Positions 38,561 to 47,536 of a stretch of DNA of 64,000 bases are shown piece after piece (the stretch's first letter is position 1; every line of letters starts with the position of its first letter). The position numbers and the translations under genes were made by a program. The notes beneath the pieces were generated by a model. The model was not told where the DNA came from, did not search any database, and saw only the letters and a list, made by a program, of their open reading frames with translations. The stretch comes from DATFVA01 sp963839165. Its GTDB lineage: Bacteria; Bacteroidota; Ignavibacteria; Ignavibacteriales; Ignavibacteriaceae. The stretch lies in contig CAWIUG010000036.1 of NCBI GenBank assembly GCA_963839165.1, forward strand, positions 248,001 through 312,000, read 5' to 3'.

Positions 38561-40514
38561 GTGTTTCGTAATTAAGTTGAGGATCGTACCTCTTCTTCAG
38601 GCTTTCAAGGTATGCCTGCTCGAGTCTCTTCGATTCAGCTTCCTGGTATGCGCCCGATACTTCTGCTTTTGCCTCCTCAAATGTCTTGGGATGCGACTTA
38701 TCTTTAGCAATAAGCTTTACAATAACGAAGCCGCCGGAATAAGGGAAAGGTTCTGAATATGTTCCGGGCTCTGAAAGAAGCTCATTGGCTTTGGCAGCAA
38801 GAGGAGAAGAATCTACAGCAACCAAACCGTAATTGCCTGCTTTCGGTTTCATATTGTTGCGTTCGGTATATTTGGCGGCAAGTGAATCAAAGTCTGCGCC
38901 ATTCTTAAGTTCTGTATAATAAAAGTGAATAAGAGAATCGCTCTTCGAGAAAATCTCGCTGAAGTTTATCCTGTCGGGCCATACGTAGTTATCTTTTGTC
39001 TTTTCATAATAGCCATATAGCTGAGTGCTGTCAGCATTGATCTTACTCCATACCTCATCATCCTGCAGTTTGAACACGTATATCCCGTTGCGGTAATCGT
39101 TCATCAAACTTGCAAAATCAGGATCTGTTTTGTCGAGATCGAGAGCGGCGACTGCCAGAAGGCTATCGCCTACAACACTGTTTATAGCCGAATTAAGTAT
39201 GCTTGAATCAATCAGCTTGTTCATAAACTGACGATCGGAGTTCATTCTTTCGATGGCCGCCTGTACACTGATCGTATCGACCTTATTATAGGTAACTAAA
39301 GGCTGACCTTTCAGTTCATCATAATTCTTTATCTGACTGCCCACTCTTAATGAATCGGCATTCTTAAGTACTTCTGCGAGAACCTGTTCATTCAGGTTGA
39401 ACCCGTATTGATCTTTCAGCTTATCAATAAGTGAATCGTACTCGGCCTGATACCTTGTCTGTTTGAAAATCTTTTCAAGTTCTTCTCTGTCTTCTTCAAA
39501 AGAAGGGTAGGGTTTCTGATCAGTCAACTTTATTATATGATAACCAAAATTGGTTTTTACTACGTCTGAAATTTCACCGGGTTTTAGATTAAACGCAGCT
39601 TCATCGAATTCCTTAACCATCATACGCCTTCCGAAGAACCCCAGATCGCCTCCGTTCTTTGCTGATCCCGGATCGTCGGAGTATTCCTTTGCCATTTCGG
39701 CAAAATCCGCGCCTGCTTTCAGCTTCTGCATAACGGTATCTATTTTTGCTTTTGCATAAGCTGTATCTACCTGTCCCTCAGGATTATTGAAACCAACAAG
39801 AATATGGCTTGCCCTGATCTGAGGTATACGTTCTCTTCTATCAGTAACTTTTATGAGGTGATATCCATAGCGGGTATGAACTACCGAGGGGTAAACGCTG
39901 TTCACGTCAGTAGCGTAAGCGGCATCTTCAAATTCAGGGGGAAGGAGTCCCGCAGTAACATAGTAAATATCACCGCCTATATTTTTAGAATAATTATCAG
40001 CTGAATATTTCTTCACCATCTCTGAGAAGCTTGCACCGTGCTGAATACTGTCGAGAATAGCAAGAGCAAGTTCTTTTGCCGCCTGCTCGCCATTCGAATC
40101 GGGCCTTATCATCAGGTGGCTTACACGAAGTTCATATTTTCTTTTATCATATAGGTTCTTTAATCCCGGTTCCAGTATCTTCTTCTCAACGATGTAGGAG
40201 ACACCAACTTTCTTCTCATAATCTTTAAGCTCCTGGTTCAATTCTGGATTTGCATCAAAACCTCTGACATATGCATCTCTCAGCTTCATCCTGAAGTTAA
40301 CATAAAGATCGAGGAAGTTCTTCAGCTGTGATAGACTATCATCCTTAGCATCCTCATAGCTGCCTGAATTTTTTGCATACATCTTTTCGAATTCATTCAT
40401 CTTGATCTGCTCATCATCGAATTTTGCTACAATGATATCAGCATGTTTTGGTGCACAGGAACTGAGAAGAAGGGAAGCCAAAACAATAAAAGGTAATAAG
40501 ACCCTGCGGAACAT
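38532..40514 (-). CDS. Large parvulin-type PPIase lipoprotein (PrsA/PpiD-like)
   Basis: A 660-residue lipoprotein (lipobox SSC, residue 20) with an N-terminal SurA/PpiD helical region. Two parvulin domains follow: about 130-225 (RVSHLMIRPDSNGEQ) and about 235-330 (ASHILVGFN, GGDLGFFGRRMMVKEFDEAA). A third, divergent copy is near 520-620 (AGNYGLVAVDSSPLAAKA). This combines chaperone and isomerase work on the outer leaflet of the inner membrane or the inner face of the outer one. It is the first of the three parvulin genes and overlaps the second by 29 bases. Confidence 0.87.
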   Translation of the reverse strand: MFRRVLLPFIVLASLLLSSCAPKHADIIVAKFDDEQIKMNEFEKMYAKNSGSYEDAKDDSLSQLKNFLDLYVNFRMKLRDAYVRGFDANPELNQELKDYEKKVGVSYIVEKKILEPGLKNLYDKRKYELRVSHLMIRPDSNGEQAAKELALAILDSIQHGASFSEMVKKYSADNYSKNIGGDIYYVTAGLLPPEFEDAAYATDVNSVYPSVVHTRYGYHLIKVTDRRERIPQIRASHILVGFNNPEGQVDTAYAKAKIDTVMQKLKAGADFAEMAKEYSDDPGSAKNGGDLGFFGRRMMVKEFDEAAFNLKPGEISDVVKTNFGYHIIKLTDQKPYPSFEEDREELEKIFKQTRYQAEYDSLIDKLKDQYGFNLNEQVLAEVLKNADSLRVGSQIKNYDELKGQPLVTYNKVDTISVQAAIERMNSDRQFMNKLIDSSILNSAINSVVGDSLLAVAALDLDKTDPDFASLMNDYRNGIYVFKLQDDEVWSKINADSTQLYGYYEKTKDNYVWPDRINFSEIFSKSDSLIHFYYTELKNGADFDSLAAKYTERNNMKPKAGNYGLVAVDSSPLAAKANELLSEPGTYSEPFPYSGGFVIVKLIAKDKSHPKTFEEAKAEVSGAYQEAESKRLEQAYLESLKKRYDPQLNYETLEEAFKDTE

Positions 40515-40626
40515 TAATGATTCTCCTTATTTTATTTTTTTACATTTTAGCCAGCAATTTTATCTATAGAAGGCCTGAAAATCAAGGTAAACCGGTTGGG
40601 TTATCCGTTATCCCTGGCCCTGAAAC

Positions 40627-42648
40627 TTATTTTGCCAGTGTTATTTTGATAACCTTATTTGAAATTCCGGCACTGAGCCTGATAATATATACACCGCTTG
40701 CAAGTCCGTCTGCGTTAAGTGTATAGGAATAATTGCCTGCTTCTTTAAATTCATTTGTCAGTATCCTGACCTGGCGCCCGAGTGCATCATAAAGAATAAG
40801 TTTAATGTTTGAGGCATTCGGAACAGAGTATTTAATCATTGTTGAAGGATTAAATGGGTTCGGATAGTTCTGCTGAAGTACGAAATCAGAAGCGACCGGC
40901 ACATCCACGCTGATTTCATTGCTGTAGGTAAATTTTCCATCAAAGTCGACCTGTTTCAGCCTGTATGTGTAATTTCCGCGAATATCACTATTGTCTGTAT
41001 AGCTGTAGTGATTTGGTGTGGATGCTGTCCCGTTGCCATTAACGAAACCGATCATCGAATAATCTGATCCGGCTGCTTTTCTTTCTATCTCGAACCCGCG
41101 GTTATTCTTCTCGGTAGCAGTCGTCCAACTAAGATTTACATCGCCGTTAATTATAGAGGCGGTGAAAGATGAAAGCTCTACCGGAGTTGGGAAATAATTG
41201 ACGGCATCAAAAGCATTAAGTATTCCCCAGCCCATAAGGTTATCCGGGTTGTTGCTCTGTGAGGCTGTTTCTCTCATTGCATCACGAACCTGCATAGGGG
41301 TTAGTCCCGGGTGGGCACATAAAATAAGTGCGGCAACTCCTGCTGAGAGAGGACAGCTGAATGAAGTTCCACTTGCATAGCTGTATGTATTATCGCTATA
41401 GGGAGAAGCAACAACATCCCCCGAACCGAGCGCCATTATGTCTGGTTTGTGTCTGCCATCGGCTGTAGGACCAACGCTGCTGAAAGAAACTCTTAAGCCC
41501 GAATAATCTACAGCACCAGCAGCTATTACGCTGTCGCCGTCTGACGGAGCGCCGAGAGTATTATGCGATGAGTTATATCCATCATTGCCGGCAGAGTTTA
41601 CTACAACTATACCCAGGGAGGCTGCATAATCCGCGCCGTTTGTGATAATGGTTGTATTGCCGTCCATATCCTGCCATGTGTAATCAATCCAGCCTGGATC
41701 AAAACCAATGTAGCCAAGTGATGTAGAAGTAACATCAACACCTATGCTGTCGGCCCACTCCATTGCTGCAATCCAGTTGTCTTCTTCAAGCGGGGTTTCG
41801 CTGTCGGTATTCTCTGTTTTCGCGAGAATGTAGGATGCATTAAAAGCGGGACCAATAAGATGACCCGGTGCATACCCTCCTATCGTTGAAAGGGTTTCGG
41901 TTCCGTGCGATCCGTTTCCTGAATCTGCCTGATCTCCTACGTTAGGATCATTATTAACAAAATCCCACTCTGCGATAATATTCATTGAATCAAACGCGGC
42001 GTGACTCAATCTGCTGAAGCCTGCATCCATAAGACAAACAGTAACTCCCTGTCCTGTAATTCCCATATCATGTACAGCCGGAACATTTATCTGCTGGAGC
42101 TGGGCATATGAATCACCATAATTATATGTATTTATTCCTGCAGGCTGGGTAACCTTGCTAGCTTCCTTTTGCATAGCATTCTCGTCAGTTTCAGGCTGAT
42201 ATCCTTTTTTAAACTTGTATACAATATCAAGCTTTTTCACAAAAGGCAGTGCTTCCAGCTTATCCAGCTGAGATTTTGTAGCCGAAACACTTACGGCATT
42301 CAGCCATTTAGATTGCCTATTCACAGTAAGACCATCTGCTTTAACCTGTTCCAGGTAAGCAGGATTAAGAGGAATATCCTTCATTGTAAGAGGAGCATTC
42401 TTACCACGCACTTTCTCACGTCTCTGAAGTGACTTTTCACTTACAACACTAAGAGGATTACTGAAATATGCATCAGTGTTCTGTCCCTTATCTGTAAAAT
42501 AAACCCACGCCAGGAGCTGCTCATCTGAAGCTGCGTCAGACATCCGCAATTGCAGGGAAGAGGATATTTTGCTGATTGGTCCCTGCTGCGCGTACATAGC
42601 TGCAGCCAGACATAACATAATCATTGGTAAAAAGAATTTTCTCATCAT
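40627..42648 (-). CDS. Subtilisin-like (S8) peptidase exported by T9SS
   Basis: The 673-residue protein has a signal peptide (to AAAMYAQ) and a prodomain (to about 180). The S8 catalytic domain follows: Asp in VTVCLMDAGFSR (about 207), His in GNGSHGTETLS (about 248) and Ser in SGTSFSCPLSAGVAA (about 428). The C-terminus is the T9SS sorting domain (LQQNYPNPFNPSTMIKYSVP to ISNKVIKITLAK), so the protein is carried across the outer membrane and probably released or anchored. Two TMKE-rich linker segments precede the sorting domain. It lies between the parvulin genes and metG, on its own transcript. Confidence 0.93.
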   Translation of the reverse strand: MMRKFFLPMIMLCLAAAMYAQQGPISKISSSLQLRMSDAASDEQLLAWVYFTDKGQNTDAYFSNPLSVVSEKSLQRREKVRGKNAPLTMKDIPLNPAYLEQVKADGLTVNRQSKWLNAVSVSATKSQLDKLEALPFVKKLDIVYKFKKGYQPETDENAMQKEASKVTQPAGINTYNYGDSYAQLQQINVPAVHDMGITGQGVTVCLMDAGFSRLSHAAFDSMNIIAEWDFVNNDPNVGDQADSGNGSHGTETLSTIGGYAPGHLIGPAFNASYILAKTENTDSETPLEEDNWIAAMEWADSIGVDVTSTSLGYIGFDPGWIDYTWQDMDGNTTIITNGADYAASLGIVVVNSAGNDGYNSSHNTLGAPSDGDSVIAAGAVDYSGLRVSFSSVGPTADGRHKPDIMALGSGDVVASPYSDNTYSYASGTSFSCPLSAGVAALILCAHPGLTPMQVRDAMRETASQSNNPDNLMGWGILNAFDAVNYFPTPVELSSFTASIINGDVNLSWTTATEKNNRGFEIERKAAGSDYSMIGFVNGNGTASTPNHYSYTDNSDIRGNYTYRLKQVDFDGKFTYSNEISVDVPVASDFVLQQNYPNPFNPSTMIKYSVPNASNIKLILYDALGRQVRILTNEFKEAGNYSYTLNADGLASGVYIIRLSAGISNKVIKITLAK

Positions 42649-42682
42649 AACTCTCCGGAAATAGTTGAATTAATATAATTGA

Positions 42683-44719
42683 TTATTTTGCCCGTGTTCC
42701 ATTTTTAACATTCTCAGCAGCTGTAAGAACATTCATTTCTCCATTTTCATTTTCAACCGCCAGAACCATGCCCCGGGATTCAAGTCCCATCAGCTTAGCA
42801 GGCTTAAGGTTAGCAACGAGAATGATTTTCTTCCCGACAAGATCTTCAGGCTTATAACTTTTAGCGATTCCGGCAATTACCTGGCGGTCGCCGTCATCAA
42901 GTCTCACCCTCAGTTTAATAAGTTTATTGCTTTTAGGTACACTCACTGCCTCAACAATTTCAGCCACTTTCAGCTTAATTTTATCAAAATCCTCAATAGA
43001 TATAAGGTCATTATTCGTATCCTCTTCTTTTTTAGGACCCAGTTTTTCAACCTGCTGTTCGATAATATCGTCCTCTATTTTAGGGAAAATAATTTCTGTT
43101 TTATTCAGAGTATGGCCGGCTTTAAGGTGTTCACTCCCCAGCTCATTCCAGCCTGATGGGGATGAATTCAGCATCTTAAATATCTTTTCAGACGAAAAAG
43201 GCATAACCGGAGAAAAGAGTCCAGCCAGCGTATAGATTGTCTGCAGGCAAATATTAAGGGTTGTGCCGCATTTCGCTTTATCCTTTTTCACGGTAACCCA
43301 GGGTTCTGAATCATTGAAATATTTGTTGCCTGCGCGGGCAAGATTCATAATTTCAGTAACGCCGTCACGTATTCTATAGCAGTCGAATAGTTCTGAAACT
43401 TTTGCCGGGTAACCTTCCAGCAGCTTAAGCATTTCATCATCTATTTTTTCTACCGCTGCTCTTTCAGGGACCTTTCCTTCGAAGTGTTTGTGCACAAAGG
43501 TGAAAGTCCTGTTTATAAAATTCCCAAGAATATCAGCCAGTTCGCTGTTATTTCTGAGTTGGAATTCTTTCCAGTAAAAATCTGTATCCCTGGTTTCGGG
43601 CAGGTTTGCCGCAAGTGTATACCTGAGGGGATCGGGAGGAAAGAGCTTTAGAAAATCGATTACATCGATGCCCCAGTTACGGCTTTTAGAAAATTTCTTT
43701 CCTTCAAAATTAAGGAACTCATTAGCCGGAACATTCTGGGGGAGAATGTATTTTTCTTTGTCACCGTCATTCCAGGCCATAAGCATGGCCGGAAATATAA
43801 TGCAGTGGAAAACTACATTATCCTTGCCGATGAAGGCTATATATCTTGTGTTCTCACCCTGCCAGTACTCACGCCAAAGATTCTCATTTCCCCGTTGTCT
43901 GGATAATTCCCTTGTTGCGGAAATATAGCCCAGCACAGCCTCAAACCATACATAAAGAACCTTGCCTTCAGCAGAGTCGAGAGGAACCTGCACACCCCAG
44001 TCGAGATCCCGTGTATAAGCTCTGTCCTTTAGTCCGGCCTTAAACCATCCTCTGCAATACTGAAGCACATTATCCTTCCAGCCGTAGTTTTCGCTGCTCA
44101 CTTTTATATATTCTTCAAGGCGAGGCTGATAATCACCCAACGGGAAATACCAGTGGGAAGTTTCTTTTAGTACGGGAGTTTTGCCGCTAATTTTACTTAT
44201 CGGGTTCTTCAGTTCCGAAGGCTCATAAAGAGCTCCGCAGTTCTCGCATTCATCACTTCTTGCCTCCTCGTATCCGCAGTTGGGACAGGTGCCCTCAACG
44301 TATCGGTCGGGCAGAAACATCTTAACCTCTTCATCATAGAACTGCATCGTTTTCTTTTCCCTCAGCATTCCCCTGTTGTAGTATTCGAGGAAGAATTCCT
44401 TAGCGGTTTCATGGTGAATGGGAAGAGAGGTTCTCGAATAAATATCGAAACTTATTCCGAACTGTTCAAAAGCTTCCTTGTTGGTTTCGTGGTAGCGGTC
44501 GGTAATAACCTGGGGACTCACCTTTTCCTTGTCGGCGCTGATTGTAATAGGAACGCCATGTTCATCCGATCCGCAGATATAAAGCACATCATCGCCTTTC
44601 ATCCTGTGGTATCTGACGTAAATATCAGCAGGCAGGTAAGCACCGCTTAAATGACCAAGATGAATTCGTCCGTTTGAATAAGGAAGGGCTGAAGTTACAA
44701 GTATTTTCTCTTTTGCCAA
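42683..44719 (-). CDS. metG: Methionyl-tRNA synthetase
   Basis: MetRS of 678 residues with the C-terminal tRNA-binding OB domain. The HIGH motif appears as RIHLGHLSGAYLPAD (about 18) and KMSKS as KKFSKSRNWG (about 335). The zinc knuckle has CPNCGYEEARSDECENCG (about 145). The tRNA-binding domain (about 575-678) has IKLRVRLDDGDRQVIAGIAKSY and MGLESRGMVLAVENENG. Length is normal. The subtilisin gene follows it closely on the same strand, but the two are not functionally related. Confidence 0.97.
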   Translation of the reverse strand: MAKEKILVTSALPYSNGRIHLGHLSGAYLPADIYVRYHRMKGDDVLYICGSDEHGVPITISADKEKVSPQVITDRYHETNKEAFEQFGISFDIYSRTSLPIHHETAKEFFLEYYNRGMLREKKTMQFYDEEVKMFLPDRYVEGTCPNCGYEEARSDECENCGALYEPSELKNPISKISGKTPVLKETSHWYFPLGDYQPRLEEYIKVSSENYGWKDNVLQYCRGWFKAGLKDRAYTRDLDWGVQVPLDSAEGKVLYVWFEAVLGYISATRELSRQRGNENLWREYWQGENTRYIAFIGKDNVVFHCIIFPAMLMAWNDGDKEKYILPQNVPANEFLNFEGKKFSKSRNWGIDVIDFLKLFPPDPLRYTLAANLPETRDTDFYWKEFQLRNNSELADILGNFINRTFTFVHKHFEGKVPERAAVEKIDDEMLKLLEGYPAKVSELFDCYRIRDGVTEIMNLARAGNKYFNDSEPWVTVKKDKAKCGTTLNICLQTIYTLAGLFSPVMPFSSEKIFKMLNSSPSGWNELGSEHLKAGHTLNKTEIIFPKIEDDIIEQQVEKLGPKKEEDTNNDLISIEDFDKIKLKVAEIVEAVSVPKSNKLIKLRVRLDDGDRQVIAGIAKSYKPEDLVGKKIILVANLKPAKLMGLESRGMVLAVENENGEMNVLTAAENVKNGTRAK

Positions 44720-44920
44720 TCTGATTCCATTCTCATTGAATACGAATGATAAATATAAACAAAAGATTGGAAGATTGGAATAATAAAGACAGAGGTGTAA
44801 ACTGATAGTCTGTGATCACGGATTATCTGCCTGCTTCAAACATCACCTAAAATTTTGGTTGCGGGAGATATAGGGAATTTGCAGATTTGCATCATCATTA
44901 ATTTCACAGATTTTCAATAA

Positions 44921-45178
44921 ATGAAAAGAACAAGAAAAAACGCGGACCATAATAACCTTTCTAAAAACGAGCGCTATTTTGCCGCTGCGCTTGCTGTAGT
45001 CTGGATAATTGCAGGAATAATTGGCTTGTGGACTTTCATATCAGATTCCTCCTGGCTTGGAATAGTGATCTCGATCCTGGCCATTGTCTATGGTTTCCTC
45101 TGGATACGCGTAGCATATACAGGCAGAAAACTCTCACGGCTGTTATCGCTGAGGTCTGATAAACCTCCTGAGAGTTAA
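44921..45178 (+). CDS. Small two-helix membrane protein
   Basis: 85 residues. A charged N-terminus (KRTRKNADHNNLSKNER) is followed by two membrane helices (AALAVVWIIAGIIGLWTFI and LGIVISILAIVYGFLWIRVAY) with a short loop, then a charged tail. No family was recognised. It is the first plus-strand gene after metG, alone. Confidence 0.5.
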   Translation: MKRTRKNADHNNLSKNERYFAAALAVVWIIAGIIGLWTFISDSSWLGIVISILAIVYGFLWIRVAYTGRKLSRLLSLRSDKPPES

Positions 45179-45376
45179 ATGTCACGAAGTTGAGGGAGAT
45201 GTTCTAACTGCAGAGTTTTGGAATAACTGGCTTATTAGTGAGAATTTAACCTATTATGCCTGTTATTAAACGTGATCTAAATCACTTAATTACCATATTA
45301 AATATTTCCGGGATTTTTATAAATTCGTTTCACTTAAAAAAAATCTTTCTGTCAGATCAAATATATATCAAACATT

Positions 45377-45751
45377 ATGGCAATGAAAAAAGTCTTAATA
45401 GTTGAAAAACAGGGAGTGATAGCCCTGGATATTCAGAATACATTAAGGAAAATGGGTTGTGAAGTTATGGGCATCGATACGTATCCGGATGAAGTTGAAA
45501 AGCACTTACAAAAAGGTAACCTTGATTTGGTAATCTCTGATTACAGTATGCACGAATCGGCTACCGACTTCACTGAAAAAGTAATATTAAAATATAAAGT
45601 ACCTATTATTTATCTTACCGGCTCTTCTGTTGCGCAAAATAGCAAAAGCGATCTTATGGAAAATTGCGCAATAATCTCAAAACCTTTCGATTCATCAGAA
45701 TTCGAACACACAATTAACGATATGATTAATAGAAACCTCAGACATCCCTAA
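45377..45751 (+). CDS. Stand-alone response regulator receiver domain
   Basis: 124 residues of one CheY-like receiver. Motifs are VLIVEKQGVIALDIQ, phospho-acceptor Asp in LVISDYSMHE (about 56), Thr in YLTGS (about 84) and Lys in ISKPFD (about 102). The acidic pair that binds magnesium is altered: the usual DD is EK at residues 9-10, so phosphorylation may be weak. The start could be the ATG at 45377 or the one two codons later. Its partner is unknown; the nearest kinase is the hybrid at 57318. Confidence 0.8.
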   Translation: MAMKKVLIVEKQGVIALDIQNTLRKMGCEVMGIDTYPDEVEKHLQKGNLDLVISDYSMHESATDFTEKVILKYKVPIIYLTGSSVAQNSKSDLMENCAIISKPFDSSEFEHTINDMINRNLRHP

Positions 45752-45891
45752 CTCTCCTCTCCCATTCCCTTGGGAATAAACGTTTGTAAGAAACCCTTAT
45801 CTACCTTCTTTTTCAGATTAGAGATGTGTTTTTTTTAACACCATGTAATGAGACTATTGACTCAGATGAAAATATTTCTAGATTTGTAATT

Positions 45892-45958
45892 GAGATTGGT
45901 TGTAAACAGAAATTAATAGAAAATTTATTTTCTATTGAAAAAGTTTGCAATCAATCTC
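45892..45958. repeat. 67-base imperfect inverted repeat
   Basis: From the outside in: GAGATTG/CAATCTC, TTGTAAAC/GTTTGCAA (one wobble pair) and AATAGAAAAT/ATTTTCTATT around a two-base centre. A single unpaired base sits symmetrically next to the outer arms. Read as RNA on either strand it folds into one long hairpin. It could be a small RNA, an MITE-like remnant or a 3' structure of the response regulator transcript. I know no family that fits. Confidence 0.6.
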
Positions 45959-46136
45959 TTTTTTTATGGCCGCTTTTAACACCATCCCGGACAGAATTAG
46001 AGCTATTGCATTTAAAAGAACATCAGGGTATCTTATTTATGTAATTATGGGTTAATAAGGGAACATATTGATAATCCACAATTCAGATCAATAATTAAAT
46101 ATTCTCTGGTGAAGATAGATCAGGGATAATTGCGCA

Positions 46137-46163
46137 ATACCCCTGCGGTATTAGCAGGGGTAT
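46137..46163. terminator. Hairpin beyond the PD-(D/E)XK gene
   Basis: Arms ATACCCCTGC (46137-46146) and GCAGGGGTAT (46154-46163) pair perfectly with a 7-base loop, 21 bases beyond the stop of the minus-strand gene. The T run is poor on both sides. Confidence 0.5.
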
Positions 46164-46184
46164 GTTTCCTCAATAGTTTGAACC

Positions 46185-47186
46185 TTACAGCGTAGCATCT
46201 TCAGCATTAAAGAAATATGCGTCGGTCGAATCAAAATAGCCGCATAAAAAATTACTTAAAGGAATGCCTGTTCTTTGTGAAAGCATCAGCGCGTAAAGGT
46301 AAACCTGCATATGTGCTTTTTTCTCATACCTTGCGCGGGGTTTATAATCCCATATTCCTATCCTACCATTATTTTCAAACCTGAGGACGTCAATATGTCC
46401 TGTTAGAACACCCTCTATACACAGTCGGCTTTGCTCCGGGTTCTCATACCATACCGGAACCTCACAGGCAATTGTATCCGGATCGCTTTCCAGCAGGTAC
46501 TTCTCAACATTCTCATGGCCGCTTTTGAATTTTCCAACTCTTAAAGCCTGAACAACAAGTGAACTGATTTCGTGAGAGGTTGAATGATTCATTGAAACCT
46601 GCATGTTCAGAATAAAACCTGATGCCCTTGAACCGCTGAAGAAATATTCGTTGGGACAGTATATTAACAGCGATCGAAGGTAGCAGTTTAAACCGCCGGG
46701 CAAGGTTTTTAATTTGAACTCCGCCAGTCTGTACCGGTAGTACATACTTCCGCTATGAGCAAAAGAGAAACAGACAATTTTCCCTGTGCGCGGAATAAAC
46801 AGTCCGTACCTGTTGTACCTGAGGCTCCGGTGATTTACACCAGACATCTCGCTTAACCTGGCAAGCAGCATCTGTTTAACATGGGCAGGCTCGATATTCT
46901 CAAAAACCAGGTAATTCAGCCGGAAGTTTTGCAGACCCTGTGAAGCAGGTAATATATTGAAGATACCTGTTTCTCCTTTCAGAAACGTCAGTGATGATGA
47001 GAGCGCTTTAACAAAAGATTCAATAGTTGATACTGAGAAAGGGTCCGACAGATTCACGGGGATCAGGAAAAGGCTGCACGATTCAAGTTCACGGGAAAAG
47101 AAAGTTCTTAACCTTTCTTCTGAATTCTTAAGTTCCTTTACACCGATCCTGGTTAAACCTTCATATCCTATCTGTAACTGTGTCAT
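46185..47186 (-). CDS. Stand-alone PD-(D/E)XK (RecB/Cas4-like) nuclease domain protein
   Basis: 333 residues, cytoplasmic. The C-terminal third carries the nuclease core of this superfamily. GVLTGHIDVLRF (about 265) has the first Asp, IGIWDYKPRARYEKK (about 282) has the D-x-K, and HMQVYLYALML (about 298) has the QhxxY motif shared with RecB and Cas4. The N-terminal two thirds have no recognised domain. There is no helicase, Cas gene or CRISPR nearby, so its target is unknown. It is a single gene, followed by a hairpin and preceded by a possible 38-residue gene. Confidence 0.7.
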   Translation of the reverse strand: MTQLQIGYEGLTRIGVKELKNSEERLRTFFSRELESCSLFLIPVNLSDPFSVSTIESFVKALSSSLTFLKGETGIFNILPASQGLQNFRLNYLVFENIEPAHVKQMLLARLSEMSGVNHRSLRYNRYGLFIPRTGKIVCFSFAHSGSMYYRYRLAEFKLKTLPGGLNCYLRSLLIYCPNEYFFSGSRASGFILNMQVSMNHSTSHEISSLVVQALRVGKFKSGHENVEKYLLESDPDTIACEVPVWYENPEQSRLCIEGVLTGHIDVLRFENNGRIGIWDYKPRARYEKKAHMQVYLYALMLSQRTGIPLSNFLCGYFDSTDAYFFNAEDATL

Positions 47187-47237
47187 TTAACTTGACGGGG
47201 ATTTCCTGACGAACGAATTCAATGATTGGACGCAAGC

Positions 47238-47354
47238 CTAAAGCAGCAAAGATACGCCGGCAGCAAGAAGCAGAGCTGACAGGGATAATAAAACCAATAA
47301 TGTTTTTTGTTTCCCTCTTTTAGCAAGCAGTAATCCAAGCATTCGATACACCAT
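47238..47354 (-). CDS. Possible 38-residue membrane peptide
   Basis: A short frame encodes MVYRMLGLLLAKRGKQKT followed by a hydrophobic helix (LLVLLSLSALLLAAGVSLLL) that ends the protein. A positive N-terminal half plus a single helix is a typical small membrane protein. No strong ribosome site precedes it; a second ATG four codons in is an alternative. It lies in the gap between the nuclease gene and the frameshifted peptidase. The longer overlapping frame in this place is not convincing. Confidence 0.35.
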   Translation of the reverse strand: MVYRMLGLLLAKRGKQKTLLVLLSLSALLLAAGVSLLL

Positions 47355-47501
47355 TCTCTGTTTATTGAAAAGTTCAGAAATAAAATAATCATATCAGAGT
47401 CAAATACCAATCTACAAAATGCTTTTTAGTTCGAATATGCTTTTTCCGTACGAAGAGAATCAAAAGTAGATCCTTCACTTTCCTCCCCTCATTTTATTGC
47501 A

Positions 47502-47523
47502 GGATGGGAATTTAATCCCATCC
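47502..47523. terminator. Hairpin of the GGATGGGA family after the S9 peptidase
   Basis: Arms GGATGGGA and TCCCATCC pair perfectly with a 6-base loop, 13 bases beyond the peptidase stop. There is no T run. The same arms recur at 49824-49845 and, with changes, at 57234-57255, each time just after a minus-strand stop. Confidence 0.5.
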
Positions 47524-47536
47524 ATATTACTTCAGT

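Larger units (their letters stand above)
45752..46184. other. Intergenic region with a large inverted repeat, no gene seen
   Basis: The only coding candidate is a 72-residue frame at 45826-46044 of low complexity, which I do not support. The region holds the strong inverted repeat 45892-45958 and the hairpin 46137-46163. Confidence 0.5.

Noticed and set aside
45826..46044. 72-residue frame in the gap with the inverted repeat
   Set aside because: It runs through the inverted repeat, lacks a ribosome site and has low-complexity composition.
46185..47186. Cas4 of a CRISPR system
   Set aside because: The QhxxY nuclease core is similar, but there are no Cys residues for a cluster in the right places, no other cas genes and no repeat array in the window.
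47219..47410. 63-residue Cys/Trp-rich minus-strand frame
   Set aside because: The overlapping 38-residue frame at 47238-47354 looks far more like a real small protein.
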